A stretch of DNA of 64,000 nt from Actinomycetes bacterium (GCA_021808665.1 JAKBBA010000002.1:1-64000); one strand, 5' to 3'; counted from the stretch's first letter, positions 18,676 to 28,505 are shown. Translations and numbers: made by a program. The notes: generated by a model from the sequence alone, not told the origin.

Positions 18676-19826
18676 GAGCACTTCAAGTCGACCGCTCACT
18701 GGCGCGCTTCGTGACGGCCCGGGTGTCGTCGCGTCCGGCGGTTGTGCGCCTAGCCGAGACGGATCCACCGACACCTCCCGGGCCTGAATGGGTTGCGATA
18801 AGACCGTTACTGTCGGGGATTTGCGGCAGTGACCTCGCCACCGTTTACGGCAGGGCGTCTCGATGGTTCGAACCGTATGTGAGCTTTCCTTTCGTCCCTG
18901 GACACGAGATCGTCGCAGAGACCGCCGGCGGCGAACGTGTCGTGGTCGAACCCGTACTGCACTGCAAGATCCGAGGCGTAGAACCAGTGTGCTCGGCGTG
19001 CGCAGACGGGCGAACCAACCGCTGCGAGAACCTCGCAGCCGGACATCTCGCAGCCGGGCTGCAGACTGGCTACTGCAACCAGACCGGTGGCGGGTGGTCG
19101 GCTAGCCTCGTTGCGCACCGACAGCAGCTCCACCCTGTTCCCGGTGGATGGAGCGACGAGGCGGCGGTGATGGTCGAGCCGGTGGCCTGCTCGGTTCATG
19201 CCGCTTTGAGCGCCCCGCCTGGAGCGGGACCTGTCGCCGCGGTGATAGGCGCCGGCACCATTGGCCTTGCGACTATCGCAGCTATCAGGACGTTTCGCGA
19301 GGACGTCACGACGGTCATAGCTGTAGCTAAGCACCCCGAGCAGCGCCGGCTCGCGAGACAGCTCGGAGCGGACTTCGTGGCGAAGCCAGACGAGCTCCGC
19401 AGAGCTGTGCGCCGGGCTACCGGATCGTGGATCCTCGACAACGGCCAGTTGACAGGAGGCGCTGACGTCGTCTTCGACTGCGTCGGGACCTCGGAGTCTC
19501 TGAGCGAGTCGACGGCTGTCGCCGCACCCGGGGCGACGGTCGTGCTCGCAGGTATGCCCGGGCATGTAGGTGTTGACCTGACGGCGCTGTGGCAACGCGA
19601 ACTCCGCTTGACCGGCGCCTACGCTTATGGGCCGGAACGCAGCGCAGGCGACCGTCACAGCTTCGATCTCGCAATGCAGCTGATAGCCGAGCACGACTTA
19701 GGCCGTCTCGTCAGTGCCCGCTACCCGCTAGACCGTCATAACGAAGCGTTGGAGCACGCTTCCCACGCCGGCGCCCGTGGAGCTACCAAGGTGGTCTTCG
19801 ACCTGCGCCAAGAGAAGAGAAGGTAG
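18672..19826 (+). CDS. Zinc-binding alcohol dehydrogenase
   Basis: The 384-residue protein is a medium-chain dehydrogenase. GICGSD provides the catalytic zinc cysteine and FVPGHE the next ligand. The lobe with CSACADGRTNRCENL provides structural zinc cysteines. VAAVIGAGTIGLATIAAI is the NAD(P) site. It should interconvert an alcohol and an aldehyde or ketone. The GTG overlaps the stop of the reductase-HAD gene by four bases, so it probably acts on that enzyme's product or on the 2-hydroxy compound handled by the next gene. The substrate is unknown. Confidence 0.82.
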   Translation: MRALQVDRSLARFVTARVSSRPAVVRLAETDPPTPPGPEWVAIRPLLSGICGSDLATVYGRASRWFEPYVSFPFVPGHEIVAETAGGERVVVEPVLHCKIRGVEPVCSACADGRTNRCENLAAGHLAAGLQTGYCNQTGGGWSASLVAHRQQLHPVPGGWSDEAAVMVEPVACSVHAALSAPPGAGPVAAVIGAGTIGLATIAAIRTFREDVTTVIAVAKHPEQRRLARQLGADFVAKPDELRRAVRRATGSWILDNGQLTGGADVVFDCVGTSESLSESTAVAAPGATVVLAGMPGHVGVDLTALWQRELRLTGAYAYGPERSAGDRHSFDLAMQLIAEHDLGRLVSARYPLDRHNEALEHASHAGARGATKVVFDLRQEKRR

Positions 19827-19840
19827 GTACAGCACCCGTC

Positions 19841-21430
19841 ATGACCCGACCCGGATTCGTACTCGAAGTGGACCGGTCGACCCCGCCGATCCTCACCTGG
19901 CATGGGGAAGGATTCCGCCTAGAGAACCTGCCGGCGGGGCGCTCCAGGGTTATATACCCGCCGGAACCCCTCGAGTCGCTGAGAGATCCTGACACGGCGA
20001 TCCGAGAAGCCCTGGCGTCACCGCTAGGCGACAGCAAACCACTTCGCGAGCTGCTGTTCCCGGGGATGCGCCTGACGATCGCCTTCGACGACATCTCCCT
20101 GCCTCTACCGCCGATGCGCCGGCCCGACAACCGCCAGAGGGTGATCGAAGCCGTACTGGACATAGCCGCGGCAGCGGGAGTCGACGACGTGGCTCTCATA
20201 TGCGCCCTCGCGTTGCACCGGCGGATGACCGAGTCCGAACTTCGTCATGCCATCGGAGACCGGGTCTACGATTCCTTCGCCCCCATCGGCCGTCTGCTCC
20301 AACACGACGCGGAGGACCCCGAAGGCCTGATCCACATAGGTGTCACCGAACGTGGCGAAGACGTGGAGATCAACAGGCGGGCAGCGGAATCCGATCTGAT
20401 CGTGTATGTGAACATCAACCTCGTTGCGATGGACGGTGGGCACAAGAGCGTCGCAACCGGCTTGGCCAGCTACCGGAGCCTGCGCCACCACCACAACGTG
20501 AAGACAATGCGCCACAGCAAGTCTTTCATGGACCCTGAGCACTCGGCTCTTCACAGCTCAAACTGGCGGATGGGACGCCTCCTCGCGGCGAGCGGGGTGA
20601 AGATCTTCCAGATCGAGACGACACTGAACAACGATGCGTTCCCCCCTCAGACGGCCTTTCTGCAAAAGCGCGAATGGGAATGGAACGCCCGAGACCGAGC
20701 CTCTTACGTGGCATCGACGCGTGCCCTGTCCCTACTAACCCCGAGAGCGGCACGTTCCTTGTTCCAGTCGATCAAAGCGCCACACGCGATGACGTCGGTC
20801 TACGCCGGCGAGGTCGAAGCGGTTCACGCAGAGACTACCCGCATGGTGCATCGCCAGCAGCTAGTCGAAGTGCAAGGCCAGACCGACGTCGCCATCTTCG
20901 GGCTGCCGCACATTTGCCCTTACAACGTCAACTCGATAATGAACCCGATCCTGGTCATGTGCATGGGTCTCGGCTACCTGTTCAACTTGTACCGAGGTCG
21001 GCCGCTAGTCCGCGAGGGTGGCGTGGCGATTCTTTCGCATCCGACACCGTGGGCTTTCCACCCTGTGCACCATCCCTCCTACATCGACTTCTTCGAGGAG
21101 GTCCTCTCCGAGACAACCGATCCCGCTGCCATAGAACAGAACTACGAGCAGCGCTTCGCGACAGACGAGTGGTACCGCCATCTTTACCGGACCAGCCACG
21201 CCTACCACGGTGTGCACCCGTTCTACATGTGGTACTGGGGCGCTCACGCCTTGGAACACCTTGGCAGGGTGATAATCGTCGGCGGCGACCGTAAAGCAGT
21301 CCGCAGGCTCGGCTTCTCCCCGGCCAGTACCGTCGCCGACGCCTTGGAGATGGCCTCTGACGTCGTCGGCGCAGAACCGACCATCAGCCACTTCCATTGC
21401 CCTCCGATCATGATCGCCGACGTGAAATGA
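19841..21430 (+). CDS. LarA-like (DUF2088) protein, divergent
   Basis: The N-terminal part (about 60 to 230) follows the lactate-racemase LarA pattern: TIAFDDISLPLP, then CALALHRRMTESELRHAIGD, then MDGGHKSVATGLASYRSLRHHHN. The His of HRRMT, a Lys and several His are kept at places where LarA holds its nickel-pincer cofactor. The surrounding sequence is quite different and the protein is longer (529 residues) than LarA. The C-terminal part (330 to 529) is rich in His, Tyr and Trp. LarA relatives racemise or epimerise 2-hydroxyacids. The substrate here may be a lipid-derived hydroxyacid, by context only. Confidence 0.6.
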   Translation: MTRPGFVLEVDRSTPPILTWHGEGFRLENLPAGRSRVIYPPEPLESLRDPDTAIREALASPLGDSKPLRELLFPGMRLTIAFDDISLPLPPMRRPDNRQRVIEAVLDIAAAAGVDDVALICALALHRRMTESELRHAIGDRVYDSFAPIGRLLQHDAEDPEGLIHIGVTERGEDVEINRRAAESDLIVYVNINLVAMDGGHKSVATGLASYRSLRHHHNVKTMRHSKSFMDPEHSALHSSNWRMGRLLAASGVKIFQIETTLNNDAFPPQTAFLQKREWEWNARDRASYVASTRALSLLTPRAARSLFQSIKAPHAMTSVYAGEVEAVHAETTRMVHRQQLVEVQGQTDVAIFGLPHICPYNVNSIMNPILVMCMGLGYLFNLYRGRPLVREGGVAILSHPTPWAFHPVHHPSYIDFFEEVLSETTDPAAIEQNYEQRFATDEWYRHLYRTSHAYHGVHPFYMWYWGAHALEHLGRVIIVGGDRKAVRRLGFSPASTVADALEMASDVVGAEPTISHFHCPPIMIADVK

Positions 21431-22428
21431 CCGGCCAGCTACCCGGAGCTCATAGCCCCGACAAACGCCTCCCTGTAACCGCACGCTCCTGGGCTGACGT
21501 TCGCTCTGGGATTGGCCGTCGCGTTCGCTCCACCTCCACGTTTCCCCTCGGCTCGCCGACGTGGCCTGGGACGGTCGAACTCCCCCCGGCAGACAAGACG
21601 CTCGGAGTCCACTACGACAGCGAATGGGCTCGCTCACCTCTGGCGCGCCGAGCGAGAACTGCGTTGCAGACAACTGTATCCAACCCGCTCCTTCGAGCCT
21701 TGACCTCGCCAAGCGTCCGCGGCCTCGACCGCCTGGCACACTTCGACGAGCCCGCGATATTCGCCGCGAACCACTCCAGCCACCTCGACGCACCTTTGAT
21801 CGTGTCGGTGATCCCGCCACGTTGGCGCGACGAGCTGTTCGTAGCAGGTGCCGCCGACTACTTTTTCGACACCCATCCCAAGGCGGTGCTGTCCGCTCTG
21901 GCTTTGAACGCCGTTCCGATGGAACGTCAGCGTGTATCGCGAACATCCGCTGGTCGCGCCACGCAGCTCCTAGACGACGGCTGGAGCATGCTGATATTCC
22001 CTGAAGGCGGCCGGAGCCCGGACGGCTGGGGCCAGCCGCACAGGCCCGGAGCCGCGTGGCTGGCGGTAAGGAGCTCGGTTCCAGTCGTGCCCTTGTACCT
22101 GGAGGGCACGGCGAGGATACTGCCGAAAGGTGCCCGGCGGCCGAAGCCGGGGCATGTGACTGTCAACTTCGGAGCGCCGATCCTCCCCCCTTCAAACGGC
22201 GACTCGAGGACTTTCGCCCGTACCATAGAAGATGCGATCGCTGCTCTCGCCGACGAGCTCGCAGGCGACTGGTACGCCTCCAGGCGCAGGGCCGCGGCGG
22301 GACTAACCCCGCCGCTGTCAGGTCCGGACGCCACTCCGTGGCGACGTTCGTGGGCCTTGGGAGCGGCTAGGACAGGAGCACAGCCCAAAGGTGGCAGCAA
22401 TCGGTGGCCTTGGAACCACAGGCCATAA
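21427..22428 (+). CDS. PlsC-type acyltransferase
   Basis: The ATG at 21427 overlaps the LarA-like stop (ATGA) and is preferred to an earlier in-frame start inside that gene. The 333-residue protein has a non-conserved N-terminus of about 110 residues. The acyltransferase motifs follow: NHSSHLD (HX4D), a middle PMERQR block, and FPEGGRS. The family moves acyl chains from acyl-CoA or ACP to glycerophosphate-like alcohols at the membrane. As last gene of the operon it may esterify the alcohol made by the upstream enzymes. Confidence 0.85.
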   Translation: MTGQLPGAHSPDKRLPVTARSWADVRSGIGRRVRSTSTFPLGSPTWPGTVELPPADKTLGVHYDSEWARSPLARRARTALQTTVSNPLLRALTSPSVRGLDRLAHFDEPAIFAANHSSHLDAPLIVSVIPPRWRDELFVAGAADYFFDTHPKAVLSALALNAVPMERQRVSRTSAGRATQLLDDGWSMLIFPEGGRSPDGWGQPHRPGAAWLAVRSSVPVVPLYLEGTARILPKGARRPKPGHVTVNFGAPILPPSNGDSRTFARTIEDAIAALADELAGDWYASRRRAAAGLTPPLSGPDATPWRRSWALGAARTGAQPKGGSNRWPWNHRP

Positions 22429-22440
22429 CGACAGTCTTCG

Positions 22441-22459
22441 CCCGCAGGAACAGTGCGGG
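22441..22459. terminator. Hairpin between converging operons
   Basis: CCCGCA (22441..22446) and TGCGGG (22454..22459) form a six-bp stem with a seven-base loop, 13 bases after the acyltransferase stop and in front of the converging minus-strand gene. There is no T-run, so it is at best a weak terminator. Confidence 0.3.
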
Positions 22460-22489
22460 TCAGCACCTTGAGCTCAGACACAACCGGCC

Positions 22490-22834
22490 CTAGTAGAGGA
22501 CCTTCGTTCCACTGGCGCTACGCAACCGGATAGAGACCACACCGTCTGCTAGAGCTGTGCACACTGCCACGACTACCGGGTCGGGTGGCTCTACTGGTGC
22601 CGGCACCCGGACGCGAGGGGTGCGCAATACCACAGAGGACTCCTCGAAGGTAGCGTCATCTCCAGGTCCACCCCCGAGAGCCGAGCCGGCGGACGCCGCA
22701 GCGCCTTCCACTGGCCGAGGGGATGGCCCATCGACGACGGTGTTGACCGGCACTCTGGCTACTTGGCGTCGCTTCCAAAACAGTGATCCGCCAAACGCGA
22801 CAACGCCGACGAGCACGACGTATAGCTCTGTCAC
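22490..22834 (-). CDS. Single-pass membrane protein, unknown
   Basis: The 114-residue protein has one N-terminal membrane helix (about 3 to 20: ELYVVLVGVVAFGGSLFW), then KRRQ as a positive-inside stop. A disordered Pro/Ala/Gly linker and a short C-terminal ordered segment (VVAVCTALADGVVSIRLRS) follow. No family was recognised. Its start overlaps the stop of the gene upstream by four bases, so it is the last gene of a three-gene unit. Confidence 0.6.
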   Translation of the reverse strand: MTELYVVLVGVVAFGGSLFWKRRQVARVPVNTVVDGPSPRPVEGAAASAGSALGGGPGDDATFEESSVVLRTPRVRVPAPVEPPDPVVVAVCTALADGVVSIRLRSASGTKVLY

Positions 22835-23463
22835 GGCTCCGCCCCGGAGATCCCCTCCTGGCTCAGAGCAAGCAGTTCGCCCAGGAGGGTGTCTACGTCG
22901 TCGGGTACAGCCGAACCGACCTCCACTGCGAAGGTCCAGGCTCCCACACGCAGCGCTCTCAGCTCGCCCTGGGTGGTAGTGACCTCCAGAACGGCACCTT
23001 CAGGTGCCAGCGCGCCAAGAGCAGCCAGTGAGGACTCTTCGACGCAGCGGGGCTTACCGAGCACCTCTGCTGAACCCTCCCCGGCCACGACGACTGCGGC
23101 GATCCGCCCGTCGGCGACCATGGACATCAGGGCCGCGCCGATAGGATCGTCGCCTGGGGAGGCCTCCGGTTGATCAGCTTCGACGGGGCCGAAGGATTCG
23201 ACTGGTGCTTGGATCTCACAGTCGACATCGATCTCATCTCCGACATCGAGCTCAGCTCCGACATCGCTGCCAGTCGCGGCGTCCTTGCCGACCTCTGACT
23301 CCGTCGAGCCGGGTTCATGCGCAACGGCCTGAGTCGCCGAAGCCCACGACGCCAGTTCCTCCGCCTGGGCCATTAGGACGGCAAGTTGATCAAGCGTCGA
23401 GGCGAGGCCGTCCCCGGCTTTAGCGGACTGATCGCTTGGGGCGGAGTCTTGTGGACCGTCCAT
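22831..23463 (-). CDS. Acidic two-part protein of unknown function
   Basis: The 210-residue protein has a helical N-terminus (about 15 to 45), an acidic disordered middle (45 to 105), and a C-terminal alpha/beta domain (106 to 200: GAALMSMVADGRIAAVVVAGEGSAEVLGKP, then GELRALRVGAWTFAVEVGS). That last part might be roadblock- or profilin-like, but this is only a shape resemblance. It lies 11 bases after the coiled-coil gene and overlaps the membrane-protein gene, so the three are probably made together. Confidence 0.55.
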   Translation of the reverse strand: MDGPQDSAPSDQSAKAGDGLASTLDQLAVLMAQAEELASWASATQAVAHEPGSTESEVGKDAATGSDVGAELDVGDEIDVDCEIQAPVESFGPVEADQPEASPGDDPIGAALMSMVADGRIAAVVVAGEGSAEVLGKPRCVEESSLAALGALAPEGAVLEVTTTQGELRALRVGAWTFAVEVGSAVPDDVDTLLGELLALSQEGISGAEP

Positions 23464-23474
23464 GAACGGTCTAC

Positions 23475-24167
23475 TCAGCTGTTATCCGAGGCAGACGGGT
23501 CTGCCTCCAAGAAGCGTCCGAGGCTGGCCGACGCAGCACCGAGAGCTTCACTCAAGGCCAAGACCCTGGAGCGGAACTCCTGCTTGAGAGCATCCAGCTC
23601 CGCCTGGCCTGCTGAGCGGGCTTCTTCGCGTAAGGCCTCGGCGTTCGCTCGCGCTGACACGATCAGTTCCTCGGAGTGGTGGCGGGCCTCGTCTACTATC
23701 CGAACGGACTCTGCCCGCGCCTGGTCGAGCAGCCTGCGGGCTTCCTCTCGGTCGGCAGCCAAGCTTGCCCGTTCGGTCATGATCCTTTCGTGGGCTGACC
23801 GTAACGCAGCGAGGTTACTTTCGAGGGTCTGCTCGGCAGCCGCTCTTAGCCTTGCCGTCTGCTCAGCGGCTTCGTTTAGAACGGTCATGTCCTCTGCGAC
23901 TCTGGCGATCACCTGGGCGAAGAGGTCAGATGTCTCATCTCCTGCCGGAGGGGATTGGTCTTCGCCCGGGGCCTCTGATGCGACGGCCTGGTCTTCCCAC
24001 TGCTGGGACTGCTCAGCCTGGTCGGCCTCCTGAGGCGGTTGGGGCCATTCTTGCGAAGCGCCACCGGAGTGCCCACCCCAGGGCTGGAACTCTGGGTCCT
24101 GATGGGGGTTGTCGTCGCTCGGGTTGTCTACAGGTGGATTGTCGCTCATGCCGGCCTCGAAGTCCAT
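23475..24167 (-). CDS. Coiled-coil protein (DivIVA-like helix), unknown
   Basis: The 230-residue protein has a disordered N-terminus rich in Pro, Gln, Asp and Trp (1 to 80). A long continuous coiled coil follows (about 82 to 215: FAQVIARVAEDMTVLNEAAEQ through ALKQEFRSRVLAL). Such helices occur in DivIVA-like and polar-growth proteins, but the conserved N-terminal DivIVA membrane motif is absent. An internal ATG at 24149 follows a GAGG and could be the true start, giving 224 residues. It leads a unit with two unknown proteins, one membrane-bound, suggesting a cell-envelope scaffold; this is inference. Confidence 0.6.
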   Translation of the reverse strand: MDFEAGMSDNPPVDNPSDDNPHQDPEFQPWGGHSGGASQEWPQPPQEADQAEQSQQWEDQAVASEAPGEDQSPPAGDETSDLFAQVIARVAEDMTVLNEAAEQTARLRAAAEQTLESNLAALRSAHERIMTERASLAADREEARRLLDQARAESVRIVDEARHHSEELIVSARANAEALREEARSAGQAELDALKQEFRSRVLALSEALGAASASLGRFLEADPSASDNS

Positions 24168-24210
24168 AGGAGGTACCTCGGCAAGCTACCGGTATTTCTG
24201 AAGATTCGTG

Positions 24211-25599
24211 TCACGGCGGGAAGGTCCTAGCCAGCTCCTCCGGGCTCGGGGTGCGTCTAAGCCTCCCCTCGGGGGGGAGAAGCTCGGATATAGACGCCAT
24301 GATACGCTTCGTGTCCGACTCAGGGTCGATCCCCTCAACCCCTTGCACCGGGGGACCCACCCTCACCGTCACCAGAGGCGGGCGTGATGTCCCAATAGGT
24401 CTCGGAAGCCGGGACGACCGGGGCCAGACAAGCTCAGTCCCCCACACGCCGAGCGGGAGCACCGGAGCACCGGTAGCGGCCGCCAGCCTCGCCGCTCCAG
24501 TCTTGCCTCGCAATTCCGGTTCGAAGAAATCCTCGCCTCTCGGGATAGTCGCTTGAGGGGCTATGACGACGACCTCGCCAGCCTCTAATGCTCGAAGGGC
24601 CTGCTCGTAGGCGTCCCCGGACTTCCCCTCACGATCCACGCGGATAGCTCCGACCGCCTCCAGAAGCCTTCCCAGCACTGGGGCGTCAAAAAGCTCCTTC
24701 TTGGCCATCCCCCTCGGGTACCGACCCGCTCCTAGAACGGCCAGGCCGTAGGCGACAGGGTCGAAATAGCTTCGGTGGTTGGCTGCGACGATCGCCGGTC
24801 CCTCCGGGGGTATGTTTTCGATCCCCGAGACGTCGAAACGAGCGAACCCGGCAGCGAAGCACGGCAATACCATCTTCACTGCGTCGAGGGGCTCGACTCC
24901 GAGAGCTTTTGGCACTCCGTCCGGGGCGTCGAGGTTAACCACACGCCAACGCCTGAGGCGGGCGATCGGAGCGAGGCGGATGTCGGGGTTGACGGCACAA
25001 GCCTCCCCGACCGAGGACAGCAGAGCCAGGTCGTAGACGCTGTCGGAGAAGGCTGCGCAGTCGCCGAGTTTGACCTGCGAGGCTTTCGCCCAGCGCCTCA
25101 CGGCCTGGAGCTTTCCAACACCCCAAACGAAGCCCCCATCCAGGCGCCCGGTAAATCGAGCGACGCCGTCGTCGGAAACCTCCGTCGCGTACCTGGTAGC
25201 CACCACGTCGTCGAACCCGAGACGTCTCGCCAAGGGCTTCACTAGGTGCTCAGGAGTTGTCGTAGCCATCACCAGCAGCCTGCCCTGGCGACGTTGCTCC
25301 TCGACGAGCATCCTCGCCCGGGGCGCTATCAAAGCCTCAAGGCGGGGCGCGGCCTGCTCTGCCGCAGCGACCATGTCGCCGAGCGCCTTGCCTCTCGCTC
25401 CGACCACGGCAGCTCGCGCCAGCGCCATAGATGGCGCCGTCTCCCCGAAGCGGTTGTACAGGCCGACAAGCAACGAGGTTCCTGGCAGACTTCGACCGCT
25501 CACGATTCCCGCCTCGGCGAGAGCGTCGTGGAGGACCGGGGCGCTCGAAGTCGCCAGCAGGGTCCGGTCCAAGTCGAAGAAGGCTGCGCTGGCGCCCAT
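24211..25599 (-). CDS. HAD-IB phosphatase fused to PlsC acyltransferase
   Basis: The 462-residue protein has a HAD-IB domain at the front (FFDLDRTLLATSS with the full DxD pair, motif II near ATTTPEH, metal-binding SDSVYD). A PlsC acyltransferase follows (NHRSYFD as HX4D, then APQATIPRGEDFF, where most relatives have FPEG). This matches the bifunctional actinobacterial family exemplified by the annotated mycobacterial PlsC Rv2483c, thought to act in phospholipid synthesis. It lies between aconitase and the coiled-coil gene with gaps of 43 to 48 bases, so it is probably in the same transcript. Confidence 0.85.
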   Translation of the reverse strand: MGASAAFFDLDRTLLATSSAPVLHDALAEAGIVSGRSLPGTSLLVGLYNRFGETAPSMALARAAVVGARGKALGDMVAAAEQAAPRLEALIAPRARMLVEEQRRQGRLLVMATTTPEHLVKPLARRLGFDDVVATRYATEVSDDGVARFTGRLDGGFVWGVGKLQAVRRWAKASQVKLGDCAAFSDSVYDLALLSSVGEACAVNPDIRLAPIARLRRWRVVNLDAPDGVPKALGVEPLDAVKMVLPCFAAGFARFDVSGIENIPPEGPAIVAANHRSYFDPVAYGLAVLGAGRYPRGMAKKELFDAPVLGRLLEAVGAIRVDREGKSGDAYEQALRALEAGEVVVIAPQATIPRGEDFFEPELRGKTGAARLAAATGAPVLPLGVWGTELVWPRSSRLPRPIGTSRPPLVTVRVGPPVQGVEGIDPESDTKRIMASISELLPPEGRLRRTPSPEELARTFPP

Positions 25600-25647
25600 C
25601 CCCTAAACCTAGCCTAGCAACGCCGCTTCACGGCTAGACAACCCCGT

Positions 25648-28347
25648 TCAGTCGCCGCGAAGCTGGCGCAGCACGTATAGGAGGATCCCGCCGTGGCGGT
25701 AATAGTCGGCCTCTTTAGGTGTGTCGATGCGTAGCCTCGCCTTGAAGTCAACCCTCGTCCCGTCAGACCTGCGCGCGCTAACAGAAACCTCGCGGGGCAT
25801 CGGACCTTCGCTCCCGGCAGCCGCCAGTCCTGTCACGTCGAAGGTCTCCTGCCCCGTCAACCCAAGGGTCTCCGAGCTGTCCCCTTCGAGGTATTGCAGG
25901 GGAGCGATGCCCATGCCCACCAGGTTGGAGCGGTGGATGCGCTCGAAACTTTCGGCGAGAACGGCTTTCACGCCTAGCAGGGCGGTCCCTTTGGCAGCCC
26001 AGTCACGCGACGAACCAGAACCGTACTCCTTGCCTGCGAGTATGACGAGGGGCACCCCGTCGGCCTGGTAGCGCATGGATGCGTCGTAGATGGACATCGT
26101 CTCCCCGTCGGGGAGGTGTCGGGTAACCCCGCCTTCGGTTCCGGGTGCCAGCTGGTTGCGTAACCTTATATTCGCGAAGGTCCCCCGGATCATCACCTCG
26201 TGGTTACCTCGGCGGGCCCCGAAGGAGTTGAAATCCGCCACGTCCACTCCCCCATCTGTCAGCCACTTACCTGCCGGTCCGTTGCGGCGGATGTTACCGG
26301 CCGGGGAGATGTGATCGGTCGTGACGCTGTCAGCGAGCTTGGCGAGGACCCGAGCTCCGAGAATGTCTTGAGGCGGTTCCGGTGTCATCGTCATGCCTTC
26401 GAAGTACGGCGGCTTGCGGACATAGGTGGATTTGCTGTCCCACGCATAGGAGTCACCGTCTGGGACTTGCAGGCTCCGCCAGCGCTCGTCGCCTTCGAAC
26501 ACCGACCCGTACGACGACGAGAACATCTCGGACCTGATCGACGAGCCAACCACCTCCGCCACCTCGGCAGGCGACGGCCACACGTCAGAAAGGTGCACGG
26601 CCCGACCGTCCGTGTCGTAGCCGAGCGGCTCGGTCGTCAGGTCCAGCGCCATCGAACCAGCCAGGGCGTACGCGACGACCAGCGGCGGCGAGGCGAGGTA
26701 GTTCATTCGGACATCGGGGCTGATACGCCCCTCGAAGTTCCTGTTGCCAGAAAGCACGGCCACCGCAGCGAGGTCAGAGGCGTTGATAGCCGCCGATATC
26801 GGAGCCGGCAGCGGGCCACTGTTACCGATGCAGGTGGTGCAACCGTAACCGACGAGGCTAAACCCGAGCTTCTCTAGATAGCCGACGAGGCCGGCCGCTT
26901 CGAGATATTCCATGACAACCTTCGACCCGGGAGCCAGGGTCGTCTTCACCCACGGCTTGGATGTCAAACCCTTCTCAACGGCTTTCTTCGCCAAAAGCCC
27001 AGCAGCGACCATCACCGAAGGGTTAGACGTGTTCGTGCAGGAGGTGATAGCGGCTATCACGACGTGACCGTGGTCCAAGTCGAAGGCGGTTCCGTCGTCC
27101 AAGAGCACCGGAGTCGGCGCCGTCGGGGTACCCGATGAGGCGTCGGCACCGAGGATCTTCGCCACCGCGGCCGGATAGCGCTTAGCGGCCTCGTCGAGGC
27201 GGACCCGGTCCTGGGGTCTCGATGGGCCGGCGATCGACGGGACCACCTGGGAAAGGTCGAGGCTGAGACGCTCCGAGAACTCCGGGACTTGAGTCGGGTC
27301 GTGCCACAAACCCTGCTCCTTGGCGTAGGCCTCCACCAGGGCCACCCTTTCGGGGCTGCGACCGGTTAGACGTAGATAACGCAAGGTCTCTCCGTCTATG
27401 GGGAAGATCGCGCACGTAGACCCGTACTCGGGGGACATGTTTCCTATCGTCGCTCGGTTCGCCAGGGGTACCGAGGAAACCCCCTCGCCGTAGAACTCCA
27501 CGAACTTGCCTACGACGCCGTGCGACCGGAGCATCTCCGTCACGGTGAGGACGAGGTCGGTTGCCGTCGAACCGGCCGGGAGCTCCCCTCGCAGTTCGAA
27601 ACCAACGACCCGCGGAGTTAGCATCGACACCGGCTGGCCCAGCATCGCCGCCTCTGCTTCGATGCCTCCGACACCCCATCCGAGCACTCCCAGACCGTTG
27701 ATCATGGTCGTGTGCGAGTCGGTTCCGAGTAGGGTATCAGGGTAGGCGCGTCCAGTGTCGTCGGTGAACACCACCCTGGCGAGGTGCTCCAGGTTCACCT
27801 GATGGCATATCCCCGTGTCGGGCGGGACGACTTTGAGCGTGTCGAAAGCGTTCTGCCCCCAGCGCAGGAAACGGTATCGCTCCTCGTTGCGCTCGAACTC
27901 CAGCTCTGCGTTCTTGGCGAAAGCTTCGCTCGAGCCGTAGAAGTCGGCTATCACCGAGTGGTCGATGACCAGCTCGGCGGGGATGAGCGGGTTCACTCTC
28001 GCCGGGTCGCCTCCCAGGGCGGTCATGGCATCTCTCATCGCCGCCAGGTCCACCACTGCGGGCACTCCGGTGAAGTCCTGCATAAGTATCCGGGCAGGAG
28101 CGAAAGCGATCTCCTTGTCGGCTTCCCCGGTCGGATCCCACGCAGCCAAGGCCTCGACGTCGGATGCGGTGACCGTCACCCCGTCCTCGTTGCGAAGCAA
28201 GTTCTCCAAGAGGATCTTCAGGGAGAAGGGCAGCCGTCCCACCCCCTGCAGGGCGTCTAGGCGGAACACCTCGTAGCTGCGGTCGCCTACGGCGATCCGT
28301 GAGCGTGCGCCGAAACTGTCGTTGAGCTTTGTCTGTCCTGCGGGCAT
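25648..28347 (-). CDS. acnA: Aconitate hydratase
   Basis: Aconitase converts citrate to isocitrate in the citric acid cycle using a 4Fe-4S cluster. The 899-residue length suits the AcnA/IRP1 type. Cluster cysteines are visible in [13 protein letters not shown] and in [39 protein letters not shown] carries the conserved substrate-site residues, and the C-terminal swivel domain includes [16 protein letters not shown]. It follows an amino-acid permease gene on the same strand. The intervening 158 bases hold a strong GC-rich inverted repeat. Confidence 0.95.
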   Translation of the reverse strand: MPAGQTKLNDSFGARSRIAVGDRSYEVFRLDALQGVGRLPFSLKILLENLLRNEDGVTVTASDVEALAAWDPTGEADKEIAFAPARILMQDFTGVPAVVDLAAMRDAMTALGGDPARVNPLIPAELVIDHSVIADFYGSSEAFAKNAELEFERNEERYRFLRWGQNAFDTLKVVPPDTGICHQVNLEHLARVVFTDDTGRAYPDTLLGTDSHTTMINGLGVLGWGVGGIEAEAAMLGQPVSMLTPRVVGFELRGELPAGSTATDLVLTVTEMLRSHGVVGKFVEFYGEGVSSVPLANRATIGNMSPEYGSTCAIFPIDGETLRYLRLTGRSPERVALVEAYAKEQGLWHDPTQVPEFSERLSLDLSQVVPSIAGPSRPQDRVRLDEAAKRYPAAVAKILGADASSGTPTAPTPVLLDDGTAFDLDHGHVVIAAITSCTNTSNPSVMVAAGLLAKKAVEKGLTSKPWVKTTLAPGSKVVMEYLEAAGLVGYLEKLGFSLVGYGCTTCIGNSGPLPAPISAAINASDLAAVAVLSGNRNFEGRISPDVRMNYLASPPLVVAYALAGSMALDLTTEPLGYDTDGRAVHLSDVWPSPAEVAEVVGSSIRSEMFSSSYGSVFEGDERWRSLQVPDGDSYAWDSKSTYVRKPPYFEGMTMTPEPPQDILGARVLAKLADSVTTDHISPAGNIRRNGPAGKWLTDGGVDVADFNSFGARRGNHEVMIRGTFANIRLRNQLAPGTEGGVTRHLPDGETMSIYDASMRYQADGVPLVILAGKEYGSGSSRDWAAKGTALLGVKAVLAESFERIHRSNLVGMGIAPLQYLEGDSSETLGLTGQETFDVTGLAAAGSEGPMPREVSVSARRSDGTRVDFKARLRIDTPKEADYYRHGGILLYVLRQLRGD

Positions 28348-28441
28348 GCCTAGAAGCTACCGCCGGGGTGTCACCCGGCGCAGGTTGAAACGTCGCCCAC
28401 AGTGGTGGGTGGGCCACGGACGGGTCGCGTCCGAACGCGCC

Positions 28442-28486
28442 GCGGCCGGCTGGAGCACCCACAAGCGTAGGGCCCGAGCCGGCCGC
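28442..28486. repeat. Strong GC inverted repeat upstream of acnA
   Basis: GCGGCCGGCT (28442..28451) and AGCCGGCCGC (28477..28486) are a perfect 10-bp inverted repeat with a 25-base loop. It lies between the permease stop and the acnA start. No T-run follows in either direction. It may end permease transcripts, pause polymerase or protect mRNA. Confidence 0.45.
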
Positions 28487-28505
28487 GCCGGAGGCGGAGT
28501 TGCGG

